Shown: piece after piece, positions 8,641 to 15,361 of the stretch
How the letters are laid out: each line of letters starts with the position of its first letter
How positions within the stretch are numbered: the stretch's first letter is position 1
Source: Copromyces sp. CBS 386.78
Lineage: Eukaryota; Ascomycota; Sordariomycetes; Sordariales; Sordariaceae
DNA: 15,361 bases
Direction: 5' to 3'
NCBI GenBank assembly: GCA_030685235.1
Contig: MU839336.1
Location: forward strand, 1-15,361
Translations under genes and position numbers: made by a program
The notes under the pieces: model-generated
What the model was told of the DNA's origin: nothing
The model's database searches: none
Seen by the model: only the letters and a program-made list of their open reading frames with translations

Positions 8641-10250
8641 AAGAAGAAGAATTAAATTATATTAATTATAATAATTACTTAACTACAAAAGCGGTACCGA
8701 AATAATTAACTAATATTCTTCGCAAGCGAGGAGTTCGCGGAATATATTAAATATTAATTCCTAATTCCTAATAACTTCGCAGCGCTACTAAACCTAATTT
8801 TCGTTAGCCGGAAGGGGATTAATAGGGCTATTAACTATTATTAGAAAATTAATATTAATATTTCCTCCGTTAAAGCCGAAAATAGGAGCAGTAGGACAAT
8901 TAGTTAAAAATATTTCGCGATATCCTTTATACTAATAATCTTCGACCTTTATATTTTAATAGCGAAAAAGGATATTAAAGTCGTACGAGAGGCCGTTTAT
9001 AATTAAACGTTCGTATACGTCCTTAAAGAAATCGATATAGGCGCTATAAAAATAACGAATTAGAGGATTAATATTATTTTAAAAGTAGGATAAAATAATA
9101 ATTATAATTTAAACGGCGTTATACTTATTATAATAACTTAATAGAATATTTAATATATATTTTATATTAGTAATAGGATAAATAGTATTCTACTTACTAG
9201 CGTTTCGAAGAATATTAGAAAAGAAAACGAAAAGAAAATTGCGGGAAGAAATTTACTTTTAATATTAATATAATAAATATATTTTGCAAAAAGTATACGG
9301 AATATAATTATATTAAAAGACGGGGTATTATAAATATAATTAGTAAATTTTAGGCTATAATAGAAGTAGGGTGTACGGCGGACAATATTAATTAATATAG
9401 TTAATAAGAAGAAAGGGAGGTAAGCGTAAAAATAAAAAGGATTTACCGGCCGGGAGGAAGGTTAAAGGCGGGGTTGGAAGTTAATACTTGGATAAAGGCT
9501 TAGAATTCGGGCGCTAGGGAAGAAAGGGGTATAAGGGAGCGGGTAAATTTAGGGGACGGGGAATTTATTATATAGACGAAGTTAATATTACGTTTAATAA
9601 TATTACGGTTAATACGAATTATAAAGTTTAAAGGGTTAGATAAGCGGCTAGGAAAACGGTTAGGAATATAGCCAATAAAAAAAGACGCTATTTTAAAAGT
9701 TAATTAAATAGGGAAGAAGGGAAAGCTTAAAAAATAGCGGCGGGGAGGAGTTCTTATATAGAAGGAAAAGAGGGGCTTTTATACTTATATAAATTTTAAT
9801 AGAATTATAGGAATTTAAAGGATAATAACGAAATAGGAATAAGGGTAAATAATAAGGAAGGGACAATTATTATAAATAATTTAAAAGGAAGGAGCGGCGT
9901 ACGAAAATAGTATTTCGATTATTCTAATATTGGATCGAAGGCGGTAGAGGGGAAGTAGCTTATTTACTAAAGCGGTAGGTAAGTACCACTATAAATAGAA
10001 TTAAAATAGAGCAAGCGCGATTCATTCGCGACCGAAAGGAGCTAGCGGTTTTTATCCGACGGCGCTTATTGCCGTACAATTTCCTCTAGAGAACCAGGAG
10101 AAGTACCCCATGCCAATAAGGCGTTATAGATAAGTAGTATAGGGAATGAGACTATTATTATTATTATATTAATAAGTAGTTTACCCCCTAGGATATATAA
10201 TAAATTTAATTTTTTTTTTAATTTAATTTTATAATTAAATACCGATCGGG
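8641..10250 (+). other. RIP-mutated sequence, unassigned; possible second gag-like remnant
   Basis: No recognisable pol motif is present. 8951-9095 can be read in frame 1 (KDIKVVREAVYNQTFVYVLK) and, in frame 3 at 9285, CKKYTEYNYIKRR resembles the first three ligands of a CCHC knuckle with one Cys as Tyr, but the fourth position is Gly. From about 9400 to 10000 the plus strand is rich in GG and poor in CC. These hints suggest remains of another LINE ORF1 or gag, but I cannot prove it. An integrase continuing the upstream Gypsy was looked for and not seen. Confidence 0.35.
10010..10120. other. Patch with little RIP damage
   Basis: CA and TG reappear here (GCAAGCGCGATTCATTCGC, ACAATTTCC, ACCAGG, CCATGCCAAT) and GC is near 50 percent, against AT-rich sequence on both sides. 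All three plus frames give short open stretches; RFIRDRKELAVFIRRRLLPY near 10018-10077 looks protein-like but has no family I recognise. It could be a short unique segment or part of an element outside the duplicated region. Confidence 0.6.
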
Positions 10251-10260
10251 TTCGCTATAA

Positions 10261-10503
10261 GTATACTTAAACGCCCTAAATAGGAAACTAAAGGATTTCT
10301 TTAAAAATAAAGTTAATAAGAGGCTACTAATTAGGAATAAAGTTTTATTCAATTATAATATTTTTATAAACAGAACGTTCGTTTTAGAAAGCGGAGAAGA
10401 AATTATTAATATTAGAACTAAATATATTTATAATTTAGAAATAATAAATAATAAATTTATTAACAATTTAATTATAGAATATTATAAAAAATTAATATTT
10501 TTA
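10261..10503 (+). other. Stop-free 81-codon stretch without ATG, unidentified
   Basis: Frame 1 is open from 10261 to the TAA at 10504 despite very high AT content. It reads as a charged, soluble-looking peptide (KDFFKNKVNKRLLIRNKVL, RTFVLESGEEIINIRTKYI). There is no start codon and no domain that I recognise. It may be the conserved remnant of a transposon or host gene, or chance. Confidence 0.25.
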
Positions 10504-10509
10504 TAAGAT

Positions 10510-11400
10510 TTATTTACTTACTTATTAAACTTCGGTCGTTGTATATAGTTTAAAAAAGTAAAAAATTAATTAAAAAAAGTGTTTTTCACTAAATATAAAG
10601 TAATATAAGGATGAATATACTTTCGAAGTACTATTATTATTAATTTTAATAATATTGAACTTTAATTTTAATTCCTCTACTACGTATATAATTCGCTATT
10701 TATTAATTATTTAAATTATAAAAAAAATTATTTATTATTATTTTAAATTTTTTTTATGAGGGATATTTAATATTATTAAAGTTTATTATAAAGCTTACTT
10801 GCCGTATATTAAATCTAAATTATTATAATATTCCTTTTATAGGTTTTTAAAATTGCTAGTAATATTTTTTGTACTATAGAAAAATATTTTTATAAATTAT
10901 ATTACTATTATAGGGCTAGAATATATACTTTGTACTTTATATACTATTATTAGCCAATACACTATTATATATAATTATATATAACTATTGCCATAGTATT
11001 AGGTCTAATTTTAATATAGAGGCTTAACGAACCTTATATTATACTTTAGCTAGTATATACCTTTTCTTTACTCTCTTTATATAATAATATATATTGTATT
11101 ATAAATTTAACAATGCCTTTACCCTATAATAGTTTATTATACCTTTAATTATACTATATATATATAAAAATAAGAAAATATTAATTAATAATTTATTAAT
11201 AAGTAAAAAATTAATTAAACCCGATATTCCGCCCTTACAAAATTAGGGAAAACCTTAGAATAAGGTTCGGCAATTATTATTAACGTTTAGAATTTAAAAT
11301 ATAGTCTTCCTTTAGGCGGAATTAAATATACCCGAGGGAGGTAATAAAACGCTTATCTTCTAAAATACTTATTAATTTAATTCTTTAAAATCGAAATTAT
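10510..11400. other. AT-rich region without recognisable content
   Basis: No readable frame with known motifs on either strand, and no long repeats. TG and CA are somewhat more frequent at 10560-11150 than in the LINE, so RIP may have been weaker. TA-rich short runs occur near 10970 and 11155. Confidence 0.5.
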
Positions 11401-11407
11401 TTTTTTA

Positions 11408-11664
11408 CTAGAAGTCCGTACGGACCTCTAGTAGGAGATTTAAATTTTTTATTTTTATTTTTATTTTTAACTTTAGTTTTATTTTTATTTTTATTTTTAT
11501 TTTTATTTTTATTTTTATTTTTATTTTTATTTTTATTTTTATTTTTACTTTTATTTTTATTTTTATTTTTATTTTTATTTTTATTTTTCTTTTCTAAAGA
11601 TTACTTTGGTAAAAATTTTTTAAATTAAGATTTCTCGTTAAATAAAGGATATACGGACTTCTAG
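11408..11664. repeat. Inverted-repeat unit enclosing an ATTTTT microsatellite
   Basis: 11408-11431 is a near-perfect palindrome (CTAGAAGTCCGTA then CGGACCTCTAG, one mismatched pair). Its first 13 bases recur inverted as TACGGACTTCTAG at 11652-11664. Between them, about 11444-11588 is a hexamer array of ATTTTT with one interruption near 11470. The arrangement looks like a small non-autonomous element or a foldback structure about 257 bp long; no target-site duplication is evident. Confidence 0.7.
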
Positions 11665-11691
11665 CCGGGTATAAAATAACTATTAAAAAAT

Positions 11692-11716
11692 GGCGGTCAT
11701 TTTAGTACCCTTTTTA
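11692..11716. repeat. Second copy of the GGCG-TCATTTT hairpin arm
   Basis: GGCGGTCATTTTAGTACC at 11692-11709 matches 606-623 directly and also matches the reverse complement of 581-598 with only two differences, both G to A after T (the RIP change). A T-run follows in both places. It indicates one more arm of the hairpin repeat seen at 581-639. Confidence 0.65.
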
Positions 11717-11787
11717 TTTTCTAGGTTAAAGTTATTAATAAAGAAAAAAACTTAATTATTTTAAACCTTAAGGATCTACGGCTGCCT

Positions 11788-11879
11788 AGAATTATAATTA
11801 TAATTGTAATTATAATTATAACTATAATCGTAGTTATAATTATATTTACTATAATTATATTTATTATAATTATATTTAC
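11788..11879. repeat. AT-rich tandem repeats, three exact 15-bp units
   Basis: 11835-11849, 11850-11864 and 11865-11879 are three consecutive copies of TATAATTATATTTAY. Immediately before, ATTATAACTA at 11815-11824 and TAGTTATAAT at 11831-11840 form a 10-bp inverted repeat, within a run of AATTAT-type units from 11790. This expansion lies inside the mutated copy of the left island and helps explain why that copy is longer there. Confidence 0.85.
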
Positions 11880-11889
11880 CGCAATCGTA

Positions 11890-12240
11890 TTCAAATAATT
11901 ATTCTTTTCGATTTTTCTTAATAACCAAACCTTATAATATAATATAAAAAATATTAAAATAATTATATAATTAAGGCGAATATTTTAACGGTTTTTTCAT
12001 TTGGATGCATCTTTTTATTGAGAAGAGGTATTAATATAAAGGCCTCCCAAATTTAGTAATTCGATAAAATTTCTTAATTAGGAATATAAGCTCCGCAATT
12101 AATTATATTTAGCCTAATATAAATAAAACCGCCGCTCTTTCCAATTTCGGCGCTTCGATAGGTAGGTTTATAGATTACGACCTTTAGTACGGTTCTACTA
12201 TATTATTTTTGGGCCCCCCGATCGAAGCGCTTCTATAGTA
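11890..12240. repeat. RIP-mutated copy of the left island (520-950)
   Basis: 11910-11927 matches 541-558 with two C to T changes. 11952-11986 aligns to 583-617 without gaps at the same offset of 11369 bp; nearly all differences are C/T or G/A. ACGACCTTTAGT at 12177-12188 equals 869-880, and the bases just before it (12163-12176 against 855-868) differ only by transitions. The central part (about 12030-12140) is not clearly alignable by eye; net length is 61 bp shorter than in the left copy between 617 and 869. Confidence 0.75.
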
Positions 12241-12243
12241 GAA
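12150..12243. repeat. Pair of short inverted repeats
   Basis: GCGCTTCGAT at 12150-12159 is inverted at 12221-12230 (ATCGAAGCGC), and TTCTACTATA near 12193 is inverted near 12233 (TATAGTAGAA). Both are perfect 10-mers within 95 bp. They may be remains of element ends in the mutated repeat copy; no function is implied. Confidence 0.55.
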
Positions 12244-12299
12244 GGATAGGCGTTTTAATTAATTATATTTAATTTATATAATTATTTTAATTATTTTAA

Positions 12300-14760
12300 A
12301 AATAATAATAATATTAAATTAATTATTATTAACAAATATATTAATACTAAGACCGAATTTCTAATTAATAACGTTTATTCCCTTAATTTCCTAAATAAAG
12401 TAATTAATATTAATATTTAAACGGAGGCCTTTAATTATTATATAGCCGACGATTATTTTATCCCTATTAAATAAAATTTATAAGGCCCCCCCCTAAATTA
12501 TATTAGCTTTAAATATTATAAATTAAATTAATTATTTAAAGGAACGAATATTTTACCCCTTTTTTAATTAAATAAAATTATTACCGATAATACCCTAACA
12601 ATCTTTACCCTACGTATATACAATCTAAATTATAACCGTAGATTATTCTAAGCCTTTTTCTATAATAAATTTCAAATTAATAATTATATTTATAAATATT
12701 TTATTATTTATTATTAGTAAATTAAAAATATAATATAACTCCTAATCTTCATTATAGTTATCGATATAATTTCCGAGGCTTTTAATAGCGTTAAGCGCAA
12801 TTATTATTAGGAAGAATTAAGGAAGAAAACCAACGAAAACGTTTATATTTAAGCCCAAAGAATTCTTTAAAATAATATTATTTATTAAAAAAATAAAGTT
12901 AAAGGATAATTTACCGAATTCAAAAAAATAGAGGTAATTTTTAACGAAAATAGTATTTTAATAATTTAAATCTACTTTTTATAAAGTAAGATAACCTATT
13001 AAAATATAGAAAACGAGAATTTTAAAATAGAAAATAATACTTTTAAAGTAAAATTTAAAATTAATTTTAGTACCAATTTTAATAATATAGCCGCAGCCCC
13101 CAATTATAGATTATAATACTATATATTTATAAACTTAAATATCTTTAACGTTAAAAAACAATTAATTAAAAATTATAATACTATATATATAATTTAGTAT
13201 AGAAAGATTCGTCTTTATTAGGCCTATAATAAATAGTATTTTTTAATAGAATCTAATAAATTTATATATATTTTTATATATTTCGGAAAGTTACCGATAT
13301 TTATTATTGAACTAAATATATAATTTAACTTTAACGACGAATTTTAAAGTATATAGAAATAGTAAATAGCCGAAAAATTTATTATATATTTTAATAGTCG
13401 TTATAATATTATAAATATAAAGGTTGAGGCTAATAGGGCCTTATAGAAATTATAAATAAAGAACTCTTTTTAAGATTTCGTAAATAAATTTATTTTATAT
13501 ACCGATTATTACAATATAAATAACGCTATACAAATATTTATATTTTATTAAAAGGTTATTAATTAATTTAAAAATTCAATTACCTATTAATTAAATATTT
13601 TTAATAATAAAGATTTCTAAAGATAGTTTTAGTTTTTTTGTAAATTAGTACATTATTATAAAGAAGATACGTTTTAAAAAAAAAAAATTTAATTTAACCT
13701 CTTTAAAAAATAGGAGTAGCTTAAACAATAATATTAGCGGAAAATCCTTTTTTAAAATAGTATCTTAAGGTAGCGATATTATAAATTTAAATACTTTAAG
13801 TATTAATTTATATAAATTAATACTTATAAATTTTTAAAAGAAATAATAAAATGTAAATAAATATTAAAAATACGGTTAATTCGGCTACAATTAGAAGAAA
13901 TATTAGAATTTTATTAATATTAACAATAATAAAGGTAATATTAAAAACATTAAAATTAATTAACTACCCGCTAATTATAAAATAAAGCCTAATTATAATA
14001 ATTATAATAATAATAAGAAGGGCAATAATATTAACGTTGCCGATATTATTAATAAAGTTAAATTAAAGTTGGGAAAACCCGAATTTTCGTTTTAAATTTC
14101 GAACGGAAACTATTACCTAAAGGGAATAAAAAGGAATAAGAAAGTTTGGAAGTAGAAGGATATTTAAATAAGTATAATAAGGATATTTTAAATAAGGAAT
14201 TATATTAGGATTAAAAAGAAGAATCCTTAGAATTATTATTTATTAATTTAATAATATTTAGACTAGGAAAATCTATTTTCCTTTTAAATTACCTTTTTTA
14301 TAGTAAGCGTAAAGTATATTACCCGGCGTAAATTAATAATAGTTATACGGGTAAAGGATTTATTAATAAGAATTTTATTAAATAAAATAAAATATTAATA
14401 AAGAAATTAAATTATTTAAGGCCCTTAAAATTAACCGACAATAATATTAATATATATATTATAAATTTTGGTAAATTTATAATATGAATTGGCGTTTATA
14501 ATAAAGAAATTAAATTATTTATATTTACCCTATTATTAGAAAACCCAATTATTTTAAATTTACCTTAATTATAATAATATAATTTATTAATAAATTAGGA
14601 AATAAGCGAGCTAAAATTTAACTAGAAATATTATAGTACTTACCTACTTTAAAATATACTAGATTTTTAAATTAAAGCTTTAAAAACTCTAAAGGAGGAT
14701 ATTATTAAAACTATTACAATTATTAAAACGTAATTATTATAATTAGAAAATAGAATATTT
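12300..14760 (+). pseudogene. Second Ty3/Gypsy element: gag and protease, RIP-degraded
   Basis: A single frame (frame 1) runs through without indels. Around 13336-13620 it reads as a retrotransposon gag capsid-like domain (KLQIKNSFQDFVNKFILY, then FYxKVINxFKNSITY). Next comes a cluster of in-frame TAA at about 13915-14010, best explained as a mutated poly-Gln linker. The protease begins near 14332: INNSYTGKGFINKNFIKQNK stands where the family has (L)IDSGxTGxFI, each changed residue explained by G to A. It continues through ENPIILNLPxL near 14542-14574 (family PxILGxPWL), ending about 14760. Reverse transcriptase, RNase H and integrase are absent, so the copy is 3'-truncated. It need not be related to the first Gypsy fragment. 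Gag would have formed the particle and the protease would have cut the polyprotein; the active-site Asp is now Asn. Confidence 0.75.
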
Positions 14761-15040
14761 ATATAAAGTAAATAAATATAGCGGAACTTCTTTACAATAA
14801 GGCAAAACCCTTATTAATAATCCTTATAAATTTTTCGTCTTATAATTAATCTATTTAATTTAAATCTTCAATTTAAATTAATCAGAATTTTCGTAGCCCG
14901 TTTAAGTTAGATATAAAATTTTTAATTAATTTAAATTTTTTTAACGTCCTTTTAACGCCTTAACAATTTTCAATTTTAAGAATTTAATTCCTTAGCGCTT
15001 TTTAGGTAGAAGAACGAAAAAAAGGAAAAAATAAATAAAA
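14761..15040. other. AT-rich spacer, nothing recognised
   Basis: RIP-mutated sequence after the protease reading ends. TTTAAAT and TTAATT motifs recur around 14860-14940, but I saw no LTR match, no gene frame and no RNA gene. Confidence 0.5.
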
Positions 15041-15113
15041 GATAGGATAGTTTAATTAGGAAAATTTGAATTTATTCTTTAAAAGGTTGTACGTTCGAAT
15101 CCCGGCTATAATT
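15041..15113 (+). tRNA. Decayed tRNA gene or tRNA-derived SINE head
   Basis: TAGTTTAATTAGG at 15048-15060 equals the pol III A-box pattern TAGCTCAGTTGGG after C to T and G to A changes. CGTTCGAATCC at 15092-15102 is a near-perfect B box. With position 1 at 15041, the A box falls at tRNA position 8 and the B box at position 52, as in a real tRNA. A T-run near 15125-15131 could be a terminator. Acceptor and T stems do not pair well and no believable anticodon loop forms, so this is a pseudogene or the head of a SINE whose A-rich tail would be the following tract. Confidence 0.5.
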
Positions 15114-15149
15114 AATAAAAGATTATATTTTTAAAATAAGTATTTTATA

Positions 15150-15361
15150 TATATAAAAAGAAAATAGAATAAAAAAAAGAAAAAGAAAAAAAAAAGAAAA
15201 AAAAGAAAAAAAAAAGAAAAAAAATAAAAAAAAAGAAAAAAAAGAAAAAAAAGAAAAGGAGATAAATAAATAAATAATTAAATAAATAAATAAATAACAA
15301 AATAAAAAAATAAATAAAAAAAATAAATAAAAATAAATAAAAATAAAAAAAAAAAAAAGAC
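15150..15361. repeat. A-rich low-complexity tract (AAAAAG and AAAT units)
   Basis: From about 15165 to 15258 the sequence is A-runs punctuated by G, similar to AAAAAG; from about 15262 it is AAAT-type units ending in a poly-A run. It mirrors, on the opposite strand, the T-rich tract at the left end. It could be a retroelement tail, since it follows the tRNA-like unit, or a simple repeat. Confidence 0.9.

Larger units (their letters stand above)
3366..8850 (+). mobile_element. Tad1-like LINE (non-LTR retrotransposon), RIP-degraded
   Basis: A two-ORF non-LTR element in plus orientation: ORF1 with zinc knuckles, then ORF2 with endonuclease, reverse transcriptase and a C-terminal zinc-binding-like motif. 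The domain order and ORF1 CCHC motifs match fungal Tad1-clade LINEs. Both ends are approximate: the left end is set where Gypsy RNase H similarity stops, and the right end is a guess after the last readable ORF2 sequence. I could not identify target-site duplications or a clear poly-A tail. The length of about 5.5 kb is close to full length for the clade. It appears inserted in, or joined to, the upstream Gypsy pol. Confidence 0.8.
957..15150. other. RIP-mutated AT-rich block
   Basis: CA and TG are nearly absent while CG persists. For example, 6841-6960 contains no CA, no TG and four CG. TA is the dominant dinucleotide, and both strands are equally affected. In recovered transposon proteins, Gln and Trp codons are stops, Cys and His codons read Tyr, and Asp codons preceded by T read Asn. 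This is the known signature of repeat-induced point mutation acting on duplicated DNA in ascomycetes. Local exceptions with more CA/TG are seen near 3370-3600 and 10010-10120, and more mildly at 10560-11150. Confidence 0.92.

Noticed and set aside
3366..11400. Gypsy integrase or chromodomain resuming after the LINE
   Set aside because: I looked for the zinc-binding HHCC region, the GHxG block and the integrase core pattern after 8640 and found no convincing match in any plus frame, even allowing for RIP changes.
11444..11588. CRISPR-like or satellite array
   Set aside because: It is a simple ATTTTT hexamer microsatellite with no unique spacers.
957..15150. Mitochondrial DNA as the reason for high AT
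   Set aside because: The bias is dinucleotide-specific (loss of CA/TG, retention of CG), and the content is nuclear Gypsy and LINE elements. No mitochondrial genes or rRNA are present.
957..15150. Centromere
   Set aside because: RIP-mutated AT-rich transposon blocks do form centromeres in some fungi, but nothing in the sequence alone distinguishes a centromere from another heterochromatic block.
1..15361. Telomere repeat or rDNA
   Set aside because: TTAGGG occurs only as isolated copies, never in tandem, and nothing resembles rRNA.

Overview
This is AT-rich, repeat-filled, non-coding DNA, best read as a heterochromatic transposon graveyard of a filamentous ascomycete fungus (Pezizomycotina). 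From about 957 to 15150 the dinucleotides CA and TG are almost absent, TA is in large excess, and CG, CC and GG survive. That is the footprint of repeat-induced point mutation (RIP), which changes CpA to TpA on both strands. It explains the lack of usable ORFs: ATG becomes ATA, CAA/CAG become TAA/TAG, and TGG becomes TAG. Reading those stops as mutated Gln or Trp recovers several transposon proteins. No living protein-coding gene is supported.

Layout. 22-424 is a T-rich tract with a TTTTTC hexamer array. 425-956 is a short island of normal composition that escaped RIP; it carries an 18-bp tandem duplication, a hairpin and a perfect 21-bp inverted repeat bounded by TA. About 1200-3366 is the decayed pol of a Ty3/Gypsy LTR retrotransposon (reverse transcriptase and RNase H, frame 2). 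About 3366-8850 is a nearly full-length Tad1-like LINE: ORF1 with zinc knuckles (frame 2), then ORF2 with AP-endonuclease and reverse transcriptase (frame 1) and a C-terminal CxC...H...C motif (frame 2, after a frameshift at a 9-A run). About 8850-11400 is decayed sequence that I could not assign. 11408-11664 is an inverted-repeat unit around an ATTTTT microsatellite. About 11890-12240 is a RIP-mutated second copy of the island at 520-950. About 12300-14760 is the gag and protease part of another Ty3/Gypsy element (frame 1), without visible RT or integrase. 15041-15113 has a tRNA-like pol III promoter, and 15150-15361 is an A-rich tract.

How the parts relate. The elements look piled up: the first Gypsy reading stops just after RNase H, where the LINE begins, so the LINE probably cut it off. 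RIP then mutated all of them, erasing most metal-binding and catalytic residues (Cys and His to Tyr, Asp to Asn) and sparing only those in CpG context. The short repeat present once un-mutated (520-950) and once mutated (11890-12240) is the cleanest internal evidence for RIP. I found no new biological system. The most informative observations are the RIP-driven rewriting of protein motifs, the un-mutated island with its inverted-repeat element, and the tRNA-like sequence near the right end.
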